Shown: positions 1 to 6,088, counted from the stretch's first letter. The stretch is DNA of 6,088 nucleotides from an uncultured Clostridia bacterium (GCA_937906775.1 CALCUD010000022.1:1-6088), one strand, 5' to 3'. The notes: generated by a model not told the origin, from the sequence alone. A program made the numbers and translations.

Positions 1-594
1 CGGGGCGGGATTGACGGTCAGATCGCCGTAGTCAGTCTGGACCGTATACTGATCGGCGTTCTTGTCCAGCGCGTAGGTAAAGGTGTTGTTGCCGGTTTTG
101 CCGGCTGTGTCGCTCACATGGGTGGCGGAAGCGGGATCCGAGATTGTGAGCGTATCGCCCGAGGGCAGCCTGACCGTTGTTTCGGCCTTCCTGTCCGTGA
201 TGGCTGTACCGTTGAGCGTGACGGAATAGACGGGGTTTGTTCCGGCTTTGCCGTCATAGGTCCATTCCCTGTTCGCGCTGGAGATCAGCAGGACCGCCGG
301 CGTGACGGACAGATCGCCTGTCACGGTGCTGACGCTGTAGCTGTCGTATTTGTTGGTCACGGTATAGGTGAAGGTATTGTTGTCTTTTCCCGAATCGCCG
401 GTTCTGGTCACGCCCGCGTCGGCGTCGGGGGTGATCGTTACGGTGTCGCCTGTGGGCAGGGTGGCGGTGAAGGAGCCGTTGCCGCCTGGGGTCACGGTGA
501 CCGGTTCGCCGCCGTAGGTGACGGTATAGACGGGATTGGTGTGGAACGAGCCGTCGTAGGGCCAGGTCCCGTCCGCGCTGGTGATGACGATCTC
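1..594 (-). repeat. Tandem MBG-like domain repeats in the large surface protein
   Basis: Two units of about 100 and 97 residues (594-295 and 294-1) align through ITSADGTWPYDG / ISSANREWTYDG, TNPVYTVT / TNPVYSVT, LPTGDTVTI / LPSGDTLTI, NNTFTYTV / NNTFTYAL and GDLSVTPA / GDLTVNPA. They are diverged at the DNA level. The window ends right at a unit boundary, so further copies to the left are likely. Confidence 0.8.
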
Positions 595-3500
595 TTTGAT
601 AAACTTCGCCCAGTAGGTGGTTCCGTCGACCCAGCCGCCGGCGGGCCTTTCGGGAACGAACTTCTTGCTCGTCTGCTCTTTGGCGTCCAGCAGCTGCGTG
701 CTGCAGTTTTTGTCAGCGTACCAGCCTTTGACCACATAGTGATTGGCCGTGTCGGCCACGGCGGTCGAGCCGGCCGCTTCGCCGGTGAACCGGCGCACTT
801 TCTCCTCGACGGTCGTCACCTGACCGCCGACCAGCGCCTTGTAATAGATCGTGACAAGGGGCTCGTAGTAAACATGCTCCTCAATGTCGCGATCGATGAA
901 TTTTCCGGAAACGGACAGGCGGTCGGCGCTGTAGTTCGCGATGGCCGGCGTCTGTTTTTCAAACTTGTCGTTGTAGTAGTAGTGGTGGTCGTTGTTCGTC
1001 CAGGGATTGACCGCGCTCTTTCCCAGATCCGACGCGGGAACAAGCGGCGCGTTCGTGTTTCCGGCGTCCTCCGGTTTGTTCACATAGTGATAGAAGACCT
1101 TCACGCGGTAGAAGATATTCGCGTAGTAGAGATTGAGGACATATTCGCCGTTTTCGGTCGTCAGTTCGCCTTCCTTGCCCTGGATCCAGTCGTGGGAGAC
1201 CGCCGGCCAGATGCCGTTCATATTGTCCACATAGTCCCGGTAGGTCAGCACTTCGTCATAAGGGATCTCGGTGGAGGTGATATCCTGCAGCCGGGCCCGG
1301 TTCTTCTGCTCTTCCGTCACGACGCCGTTCCGGTAGGCGTCTCTCTCCGCGTCGGTCTCCGCGTCGGGGAGCAGGAAATAGTTCACTTTGATCTTCGGCG
1401 CGGCCTTCGGCTTTTCTTCCACGAACAGGGTCACCTGGCCGATGGCGTTCCAGGTGCCGCCCAGGCAGTATCCGTTGAAGGTATGGCCGTCGCAGGTGCA
1501 CAGCCATACGGCTTCCACACGGCTCTGGTCGATGCCGGTCACGATGTAGTTTTTTCCGTCCGTACCGGTGATCTCCGTGCCGACCATGTCGCTCAGGTTG
1601 ACCAGACCGTACTTCGCGGTTTCAACTTTGGTTGCGTTGTATTCTCTCCCGAAAGCGTTGAATTGTTTGAGCTGATCCCACGCGTCCTGCTCCGGGAATT
1701 CATCACGGGGGGTATGGTATTCATATACCATCCCGAATACGTTGGATGTTTTGAGGCCGTACTGCGGATACACGTTGGTCATGATCATGTCGTCCAGCAC
1801 GACCGCGCCGTTGTCCGTGCGCTTCCAGTTGACGGGCACGTAAACGTTGGTGGAATGGTAGTAGGAGTTCGTGGAGTCATTGACCGCGGGCCCGCCGACG
1901 CTTCTGGGGTTTCCGGGTTCGTACACCGCCGTGAAGGTGGCGTCATCCAGCACCTTGTCAAAATGGTAGGATCCGGAGGTGATCCGCTCGCTGCCGTACT
2001 GCCAGAACTGGAAGTACACGACTTTACCGACGCCGTTGGCGTTGGTGTAGGTGTAGGTATAGAAGTCGCCGTCGCTTTCCTTGAACATCTTCAGATTGTT
2101 GACCGTGAAATTTTCCTTTCCTTTGTCAACGGTGAAGACGCCCTCGTCATGGCTGGGATACGCGCCTTTGAAGGTGCGCACCGTGATGACGCACTGGACC
2201 TTTTCCCATACGGGGTACAGCGTGATGCTGGACATCACGGGATCCGTGAAGGTGTATTCGGTGCCGTCCTCCGTCTGCCAGCCGATGAAGCGGTAGTAGC
2301 GGGACTCGCCGCCTTCGGGGACTTCCTTTTCGATCGGCTTGCCGTCGGATCCGATGCCGTAGGTGGGTTTGGTTGCCGTTTCACCGTAGGGGACGTTCTC
2401 ACTGTCGGGCAGGGGAACGCCGTATCCGGCCGACTGCGCCGTGTTCGCGTAGGTGACGGTGCAGGTGCCGGGCACATACACAGCCCGCAGGGTCATGTTG
2501 CCGGTCACTTCCAGGTCGGTTCCGGCATAATAGGCGACGCCGGGCGCTTCGTCCCGTTCAAAGTGGTCGAACGTATAGCCGTCGCGCGGTGTGTTCACAT
2601 CGGGGACCGTGACGAAATTCGGCTCCGTCGCGGTGGAAAGGACGGTTTCCTTGGCGCAGAGCACTTTCCCGTCATAGTCCACGAAGGAAACGGTATACAG
2701 ATCCGCGTCCTTGCCGACAGGATCGGTGACGGTGACCGTCGCGGTGCGCTTCAGGGACCCCATGGTGAATGTCAGCTCCGCGGTGCCCGGCTTCAGGCCG
2801 CGGACGACCGCCTGCGTGTCGCCGGCGTTCCATTCGGCTGTGGCGACGGACGGATCGGACGAGATGACCGTGACCGTGCCGGCTTTTCTTTCCGGATGGA
2901 CCTCGGCCACCACGGCGGCCGAGCTGCCGGCGGGCAGTTCCATATTGGCCGGGTTGACCTCAAGCCCCTCGTCCAGTACCTTGACGATGACATAGGCTTC
3001 GACGGGCGTGCCGTTTTCATTTTTGTAGGAAACGACGACCTTGGCCGTGCCTTTTCCTTCGGGCGTCAGGGTCAGCTCTTTGCCGTTCGCGGTCACTCCG
3101 AGCACGGACGGCTTCGAGGAATAGACGTCCATTTTCGCGATCGTTTCGTCGGTGTAGAAATACGCGGGACTGCACCCGGTGATATTCACGGTGACGGGAT
3201 CGTCATCCGTGTACATTTCCAGATTGGAAGCGTCCAGAACGATGCTCCGGAGAAGCCTTTTGACGGTTACGGTACATTCCGCGGAAGTGTATTCCGTGGT
3301 ATTGGTGCCGTCCGGCGCGTGCGTCGTATATTTCATTTTGCAGGTGATCTTCGCGGTGGCTGATTCCTGACTGTCGGGCAGCGGGGCGATCGTCAGTTTG
3401 CCGTTATCGTCCACCGATACGGCGGAAGGATCGCTGCTGCTCCAGGTCAGCTCGCCGTCGCCGTTCTGGTCGCGGCAATTCGTCTTCGCGCGCAGATAGT

Positions 3501-3933
3501 ATTCCGAACCGGGTTCGACCGTGATCTCACTCCTGGTCAGTTCGACGGAGGGCTTGATGACGCGTACGGTGCAGAAGGCGGTGCCTGTGAACCGCAGGGT
3601 CGTGAAACCGTCCTTCTGCAGCGCTTTGATCAGCAGAAGGTTATCGCCGGTTTTTTCGGCTGTGGCCACGGAGGGGTCGCTGTTCGGATTTTTGTCGTCC
3701 AGCGTACCGTTCCAGTTTGCCTGCTCGCCGACATACATGATCAGGGTGCCGTCGTCCGACGCGGCCGTGGTTTTGGCTTCTTCAAGCTCCGCGCCGGATA
3801 CCGGGTCGAACCAGGGGGAGAAGAAGGGTAAAAACCCCCACGGATCCCACGGAGCCGCGCCCGCGGGAAGGACGCTGAACAGGATCATCAGGCTCAGCGC
3901 CAGAGCAGTCATCCGTTTCATCGTTGCTTTCAT
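1..3933 (-). CDS. Large multidomain secreted surface/adhesin-like protein, C-terminus beyond window edge
   Basis: The frame is open for 1311 codons from ATG at 3933 to the left edge with no stop, so the C-terminus and any anchor (LPXTG, SLH, transmembrane) are unseen. The start is supported by AGGAGG 7 nt upstream. Residues 1-26 form a signal peptide (K/R-rich start, hydrophobic core, likely AGA|A cleavage). Residues 27-44 are Trp/Pro/Phe-rich. Four BIG2-type Ig-like units follow at about 60-128, 129-224, 226-319 and 324-403, with the recurring SSDPSVATAE-type motif. InlB B-repeat (Listeria-Bacteroides type) units lie at about 412-488, 491-578 and, degenerate, 580-692; a fourth is at 1027-1111 with a KGWYAD core. 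Residues 693-1026 are not recognised and hold CTCDGHTFNGYC at 812-823. Two MBG-like units (about 1114-1213 and 1214-1311) share W-x-YDG...TNPVY and NNTFTY motifs. No catalytic site was seen. Adhesion or scaffolding outside the cell is inferred from the domain types. The gene lies 27 bp behind the SH3 protein gene, probably in the same transcript. Confidence 0.9.
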   Translation of the reverse strand, partial: MKATMKRMTALALSLMILFSVLPAGAAPWDPWGFLPFFSPWFDPVSGAELEEAKTTAASDDGTLIMYVGEQANWNGTLDDKNPNSDPSVATAEKTGDNLLLIKALQKDGFTTLRFTGTAFCTVRVIKPSVELTRSEITVEPGSEYYLRAKTNCRDQNGDGELTWSSSDPSAVSVDDNGKLTIAPLPDSQESATAKITCKMKYTTHAPDGTNTTEYTSAECTVTVKRLLRSIVLDASNLEMYTDDDPVTVNITGCSPAYFYTDETIAKMDVYSSKPSVLGVTANGKELTLTPEGKGTAKVVVSYKNENGTPVEAYVIVKVLDEGLEVNPANMELPAGSSAAVVAEVHPERKAGTVTVISSDPSVATAEWNAGDTQAVVRGLKPGTAELTFTMGSLKRTATVTVTDPVGKDADLYTVSFVDYDGKVLCAKETVLSTATEPNFVTVPDVNTPRDGYTFDHFERDEAPGVAYYAGTDLEVTGNMTLRAVYVPGTCTVTYANTAQSAGYGVPLPDSENVPYGETATKPTYGIGSDGKPIEKEVPEGGESRYYRFIGWQTEDGTEYTFTDPVMSSITLYPVWEKVQCVITVRTFKGAYPSHDEGVFTVDKGKENFTVNNLKMFKESDGDFYTYTYTNANGVGKVVYFQFWQYGSERITSGSYHFDKVLDDATFTAVYEPGNPRSVGGPAVNDSTNSYYHSTNVYVPVNWKRTDNGAVVLDDMIMTNVYPQYGLKTSNVFGMVYEYHTPRDEFPEQDAWDQLKQFNAFGREYNATKVETAKYGLVNLSDMVGTEITGTDGKNYIVTGIDQSRVEAVWLCTCDGHTFNGYCLGGTWNAIGQVTLFVEEKPKAAPKIKVNYFLLPDAETDAERDAYRNGVVTEEQKNRARLQDITSTEIPYDEVLTYRDYVDNMNGIWPAVSHDWIQGKEGELTTENGEYVLNLYYANIFYRVKVFYHYVNKPEDAGNTNAPLVPASDLGKSAVNPWTNNDHHYYYNDKFEKQTPAIANYSADRLSVSGKFIDRDIEEHVYYEPLVTIYYKALVGGQVTTVEEKVRRFTGEAAGSTAVADTANHYVVKGWYADKNCSTQLLDAKEQTSKKFVPERPAGGWVDGTTYWAKFIKEIVITSADGTWPYDGSFHTNPVYTVTYGGEPVTVTPGGNGSFTATLPTGDTVTITPDADAGVTRTGDSGKDNNTFTYTVTNKYDSYSVSTVTGDLSVTPAVLLISSANREWTYDGKAGTNPVYSVTLNGTAITDRKAETTVRLPSGDTLTISDPASATHVSDTAGKTGNNTFTYALDKNADQYTVQTDYGDLTVNPAP

Positions 3934-3940
3934 CTATATG

Positions 3941-3946
3941 CCTCCT
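3941..3946 (-). promoter_or_regulatory. Ribosome-binding site of the large surface protein gene
   Basis: AGGAGG on the minus strand, 7 nt before ATG at 3933. It lies inside the 27-bp gap after the TGA of the upstream gene. It fixes the start choice for the long frame, which is followed at once by a convincing signal peptide. No terminator-like hairpin lies in the gap, which supports co-transcription. Confidence 0.9.
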
Positions 3947-3960
3947 GCCCGACGGGCTCT

Positions 3961-5730
3961 TCAGTCATCCACCTGTACGTAAACAGCCAGACGGTATACA
4001 TACTCGACGTTCTGCCGGCTCAGATAGTAGCTGTAGGACAGATCGTTCGCGCCGGGGATATCGACGGCGGTCACCCCTCTGTCCGGAGAGTACTGCCATT
4101 GCAGGATATAGGTGTCGTTTTCAAAGCCCCGGAGCTCCGCGGAGATCGTCACCAGCATGCCGACCTGCAGGATCTCCTTCCCGCGGGTGTTGGCGGAGAG
4201 GCTGATGGAGCGGATGGGTTCCTCCACTGTTTCAGGCTCGTTGTAAAGGGAGAGCCGTTCGGTGGGGATATACCCGACGGTATCGCCGACGCGTACTCTG
4301 GACCAGGTCTCCCCGATGGCGAGGATCATCACCTGCATGCCGCTGCCGACGGGAGCGATCTCTTCGCCGCCCGGCGCCGTGTACAGCATGTCTTCGGTCA
4401 GAACGATCCCGCTCAGACCGTCGGGATATTCGGTATAGGTTTCTTCGGGGATCCCGGGCGTTTTCTTCTCCGCGGGGGCTTCCTCTTCTGCGGGGATCTC
4501 CTCCTCAGCGGGGATCTCCTCCTCAGCGGCTTTTTCAACCGGGATCTCCTCTTCGGCGGGCGCTTCCTCGGGCGCGGGGATCTCCTCCGCGGGCGCTTCG
4601 GCGTCAACCGCTTCCTCCGGTGCGGAGATCTCCCCGGCGGGCGCTTCTTCGGCAGGGGCTTCAGCCGCGGGATCTTCTTCCGCGGGAACTTCTTCAGCAG
4701 GCGCTTCTTCAGCGGGCGCTTCTTCGACGGTCGCTTCTTCAGCGGTCGCTTCTTCAGCGGGAACTTCTTCGGCGGGAACTTCTTCAGCGGGAACTTCTTC
4801 GGCGGATGTATCTCCGGTTACAGGAACTTCCGCGGTCTCTTCCGCGGGCGCGGTCCTGAACATTTCCGGATCAAAGGAAAGGGAAACATGCTGGCTCAGC
4901 ACATATCCGGTCTGATTTTCCACGGTGATCTTTGCCCAGATCCCGCTGTTATCCCATACGGAAACCGGGGTTCCGGCCGGTACGTCCGCCAGTTCCTGAC
5001 CGTCGGGCGCGTCGCACAGAACGGTATCCTCCAGAATGATCCCCAGCAGGGGAGCCGGCGTCTCATCCTGTTCTTCGGCAGCTTCTTTTGCCGGTTTCTT
5101 CTCAGCGGAAGGCTTTTTGGCGGGAGCCTCTTTGGCGGGAGCCTCTTCAGCGGGCGTTTCCGTGACGGGCGCTTCCTTTGCAGGGACCTCCGGGACGGGC
5201 GTTTCCGCGGCGGGCGCTTCCTTTACAGGAACATCCCGGGCGGGAGTTTCCGCGACGGGAGCCTTTTCAGCAGGAGCTTCCGCGGCGGGAGCCTCTTCGA
5301 CGGGAGCCTCACGGACAGGCGCTTCCTGAGCGGGAGCTTCCGCGGCGGGAGCTTCTTCGACGGGGGCCTCCGCGACAGGAGCCACCTGCACAGGCGCTTC
5401 CTGAGCGGGGGCTTCCGCGACGGGCGTTTCTTCAACGGTCGCTTCTTCGACGGGCGCTTCCGCGACGGGAGTCTCTTCGGCAGAAGTTTCCCCGGCAGGA
5501 GCCTCTTCGGCGGGAGCCGTTTCTTCGGCAGCCGCGGGCGTCTCCGGATCCGGAACCGTTTCATCCGGAACCGGAGACGGCTCATCGGGAGCCGGCTCTT
5601 CGCCGGGGACTGTCTCCGCGGCGGGGATCTCTTCCGCGGGCTGTTCGGCTGCAGCTGCCGTCCATACCGTCAATACGGACATGGCCAGCATGATCGCCAT
5701 GAAGATCGCAACAAGTTTCTTCTGCTTCAT
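3961..5730 (-). CDS. Secreted acidic Pro/Ala/Glu-repeat protein with two SH3-like domains and a C-terminal Ig-like domain
   Basis: The protein has 589 residues; ATG at 5730 is preceded by GGAGGG with 8 nt spacing. Residues 1-28 are a signal peptide (MKQKK start, hydrophobic core, AAAA end). Residues 29-228 are a low-complexity tract with Pro about every fifth residue (pattern APxxE), turning Lys-rich at about 204-222. Residues 230-285 are a bacterial SH3-like domain (GIILEDTVLCDAPDG... GYVLSQHVSL). Residues 296-435 form a second, almost wholly acidic tract of AEE[VA]P units. Residues 441-496 are a second SH3-like domain (GIVLTEDMLY... GYIPTERLSL). Residues 506-589 resemble an Ig-like fold with an LQWQYSPDRG motif and a DIPGA turn, but lack the Cys often found near the end of such repeats. 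There is a single Cys (239), and no LPXTG motif or C-terminal membrane segment. Bacterial SH3 domains often bind cell-wall peptide, so wall association is plausible but inferred. No enzymatic domain is present. The gene is probably the first of a two-gene operon. Confidence 0.92.
   Translation of the reverse strand: MKQKKLVAIFMAIMLAMSVLTVWTAAAAEQPAEEIPAAETVPGEEPAPDEPSPVPDETVPDPETPAAAEETAPAEEAPAGETSAEETPVAEAPVEEATVEETPVAEAPAQEAPVQVAPVAEAPVEEAPAAEAPAQEAPVREAPVEEAPAAEAPAEKAPVAETPARDVPVKEAPAAETPVPEVPAKEAPVTETPAEEAPAKEAPAKKPSAEKKPAKEAAEEQDETPAPLLGIILEDTVLCDAPDGQELADVPAGTPVSVWDNSGIWAKITVENQTGYVLSQHVSLSFDPEMFRTAPAEETAEVPVTGDTSAEEVPAEEVPAEEVPAEEATAEEATVEEAPAEEAPAEEVPAEEDPAAEAPAEEAPAGEISAPEEAVDAEAPAEEIPAPEEAPAEEEIPVEKAAEEEIPAEEEIPAEEEAPAEKKTPGIPEETYTEYPDGLSGIVLTEDMLYTAPGGEEIAPVGSGMQVMILAIGETWSRVRVGDTVGYIPTERLSLYNEPETVEEPIRSISLSANTRGKEILQVGMLVTISAELRGFENDTYILQWQYSPDRGVTAVDIPGANDLSYSYYLSRQNVEYVYRLAVYVQVDD
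4491..4526 (-). repeat. Perfect 18-bp tandem duplication
   Basis: Plus-strand cggggatctcctcctcag occurs twice back to back (4491-4508 and 4509-4526). It encodes the hexapeptide pattern EEEIPA at the end of the second acidic tract, so the period changes here from five to six residues. Confidence 0.9.
4678..4803 (-). repeat. Tight 15-bp tandem array in the second acidic tract
   Basis: About eight copies of a 15-bp unit, consensus GAAGAAGTTCCCGCT on the coding strand with one to three changes per copy, encode EEVPA/EEAPA/EEATA pentapeptides at residues 310-351. The copies are far more alike than those of the first tract, which suggests recent expansion. Every copy keeps the frame. Confidence 0.9.
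5049..5646 (-). repeat. First coding repeat tract (15-bp period, Pro/Ala/Glu), residues 29-228
   Basis: The DNA follows a 15-bp period encoding five-residue units of the form [A/T]P[V/A]xE. Sequence drift between units is considerable. Within it, 5281-5340 and 5341-5400 show a higher-order 60-bp similarity: both start (plus strand) with cgcggcgggagc and encode segments ending EAPVEEAPAA. Towards 5065-5120 the tract becomes Lys-rich. It probably forms an extended, disordered linker. Confidence 0.85.
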
Positions 5731-5738
5731 TTGATGTA

Positions 5739-5744
5739 CCCTCC
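5739..5744 (-). promoter_or_regulatory. Ribosome-binding site of the SH3 repeat protein gene
   Basis: GGAGGG on the minus strand, 8 nt before ATG at 5730. It matches the anti-Shine-Dalgarno consensus well and supports the MKQKK start of the signal peptide. Confidence 0.88.
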
Positions 5745-5805
5745 GTTACATATACAGGCATCTTTATTCCGGATGGCTGTGAACATTCTTGCTTATTTCG
5801 GGATC

Positions 5806-5847
5806 CGGGCTTTCGAAAAAGCGGACGCGAAAACCGCGGACGGCCCG
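5806..5847 (-). other. Possible stem-loop in the 5' leader
   Basis: On the minus strand CGGGC (5847-5843) can pair with GCCCG (5810-5806), enclosing an inner GCGG/CCGC pair followed by a short T run. If transcription starts near 5849, this hairpin would sit at the very 5' end of the mRNA. The stems are short (5 and 4 bp). It does not match any riboswitch I know. Confidence 0.2.
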
Positions 5848-5861
5848 TATAATAAATTATA
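5848..5861. repeat. TATAAT-AA-ATTATA inverted repeat
   Basis: A perfect 6-bp inverted repeat with a 2-bp centre puts a TATAAT hexamer on both strands. The minus-strand copy is the candidate -10 box of the two-gene unit. The plus-strand copy has no matching -35 at 17 nt, and no credible plus-strand gene follows it. Confidence 0.5.
5856..5861 (-). promoter_or_regulatory. Candidate -10 box (TATAAT) upstream of the two-gene unit
   Basis: A perfect TATAAT reads on the minus strand about 125 nt before the first start codon. No good -35 hexamer is present at 16-18 nt spacing, and no extended TGn element precedes it, so it would need an activator or may be fortuitous in AT-rich DNA. If used, transcription would start near 5849. 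Confidence 0.4.
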
Positions 5862-5911
5862 AGTTACACGGAATGAAATAGCAGTAAATTTTTTTATTAT
5901 TTTATTGTGAA

Positions 5912-5940
5912 ATTTTACTATGAATTGGAAATTCTTGCAA
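5912..5940 (-). promoter_or_regulatory. Candidate sigma-A-type promoter (TTGCAA-17-TAAAAT)
   Basis: On the minus strand TTGCAA (5940-5935; 4 of 6 matches to TTGACA) is separated by exactly 17 nt from TAAAAT (5917-5912; 5 of 6 matches to TATAAT). It would give a leader of roughly 175 nt. The -35 part lies within one copy of the direct repeat at 5926-5954, so a regulator bound there could affect it. This rests on pattern matching only. Confidence 0.4.
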
Positions 5941-5954
5941 CTGGAAATTTGCAA
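5926..5954. repeat. Imperfect direct repeat in the upstream region
   Basis: Plus-strand TGGAAATTCTTGCAA (5926-5940) and TGGAAATTTGCAA (5942-5954) are two near-identical copies 16 nt apart start to start. They overlap the -35 region of a candidate promoter. The spacing is about one and a half helical turns. The copies could be an operator or chance in AT-rich DNA. Confidence 0.45.
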
Positions 5955-6088
5955 GCGGGGCAATGAAAAATTGTGCAATTTGTCCGTACATCACGGATTT
6001 CCGCGCGCTGACGAACTACCGGTTGTATTTTTTTTGCGGCGCCGGAAAGTTACATACTGTATCTTGTTTGGCACAGGATGTCATTCGG

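Larger units (their letters stand above)
5731..6088. other. AT-rich upstream intergenic region without a supported gene
   Basis: This 358-bp stretch is clearly more AT-rich than the rest of the window. It holds the ribosome-binding site, candidate promoters, direct and inverted repeats and possible leader hairpin listed separately. A plus-strand frame opens at 5963 and runs off the right edge, but has no convincing Shine-Dalgarno and encodes nothing recognisable. No RNA gene or intrinsic terminator was seen. Confidence 0.7.

Noticed and set aside
968..997. Triplet-rich GTA/GTG/GTT run on the plus strand
   Set aside because: It encodes a WTNNDHHYYYND stretch on the minus strand; too short and mixed to be a microsatellite of note.
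1714..1731. 7-bp inverted repeat ATGGTAT-TCAT-ATACCAT
   Set aside because: It lies within the large gene and encodes ordinary residues (MVYEYH); there is no T run, so it is not a terminator and is probably chance.
2221..2239. 7-bp inverted repeat CGTGATG-CTGGA-CATCACG
   Set aside because: Inside a coding region in an InlB-like unit, with no associated signal; probably chance.
118..3363. A 1081-codon plus-strand open frame
   Set aside because: It is codon-aligned antisense to the large surface protein, lacks a ribosome-binding site and recognisable domains, and is open only because the sense strand avoids TTA/CTA/TCA. The minus frame has a signal peptide and known repeat domains.
5223..5585. 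Arg/Lys/Pro-rich minus-strand frame, with similar frames at 4413-4607 and on the plus strand at 5178-5693
   Set aside because: Out-of-frame readings of the same 15-bp repeats, with no start signals of their own.
4099..5862. A 587-codon plus-strand open frame rich in Gly, Arg and Phe
   Set aside because: It is codon-aligned antisense to the acidic repeat protein. Its GRFF-type repeats are the reverse complement of the Pro/Ala/Glu repeats, and it has no supported start.
5793..5978. 61-codon minus-strand frame upstream of the SH3 gene
   Set aside because: It begins with TTG, has no Shine-Dalgarno, overlaps the candidate promoters and resembles nothing known.
6026..6043. Run of eight T after ACCGGT on the plus strand, considered as an intrinsic terminator
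   Set aside because: No adequate GC stem precedes the T run; the GC-rich GGCGCC lies after it.
5963..6088. Plus-strand frame open for 42 codons to the right edge (starts MKNCAICPYITDF)
   Set aside because: Only a weak GCGGGG sits right before the ATG, the product is unrecognised, and an open frame of this length is easily due to chance. Sequence to the right would decide.

Overview
The window is GC-rich except for an AT-rich stretch at its right end. It carries two genes, both on the minus strand and both encoding exported, non-enzymatic surface-type proteins. The strong Shine-Dalgarno sequences (AGGAGG and GGAGGG, 7-8 nt before ATG), Firmicutes-like signal peptides, bacterial Ig-like, InlB B-repeat-like, MBG-like and SH3 modules, and the avoidance of TTA/CTA/TCA codons suggest a fairly GC-rich Bacillota (Clostridia) member, plausibly an uncultivated gut or rumen lineage. 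The taxonomic assignment is an inference; no marker gene is present.

Layout, in the direction of transcription (right to left). Positions 6088-5731 are an AT-rich upstream region with two candidate sigma-A-type promoters, an imperfect direct repeat, a TATAAT/ATTATA inverted repeat and a possible leader hairpin. Positions 5730-3961 encode a 589-residue secreted protein built as signal peptide, acidic Pro/Ala/Glu repeat tract, SH3-like domain, second acidic repeat tract, second SH3-like domain, and a C-terminal Ig-like domain. A 27-bp gap without a terminator follows, carrying the ribosome-binding site of the next gene. Positions 3933-1 encode the first 1311 residues of a very large surface protein that runs off the left edge. 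It has a signal peptide, a Trp/Pro/Phe-rich N-terminus, about four Ig-like (BIG2-type) units, three InlB B-repeat-like units, an unrecognised middle region with a CxC-x8-C cluster, a fourth InlB-like unit, and two tandem MBG-like units.

The two genes look like one transcription unit. A reasonable inference is that the acidic SH3 protein is a wall-associated partner or spacer and the downstream protein is a long adhesin-like stalk; no interaction is shown by the sequence. No enzyme, RNA gene, mobile element or CRISPR array was seen. The long plus-strand open frames across both genes are codon-aligned antisense shadows. I did not find a clearly new system; the most unusual parts are the duplicated acidic-linker/SH3 design and the unrecognised middle region of the large protein.
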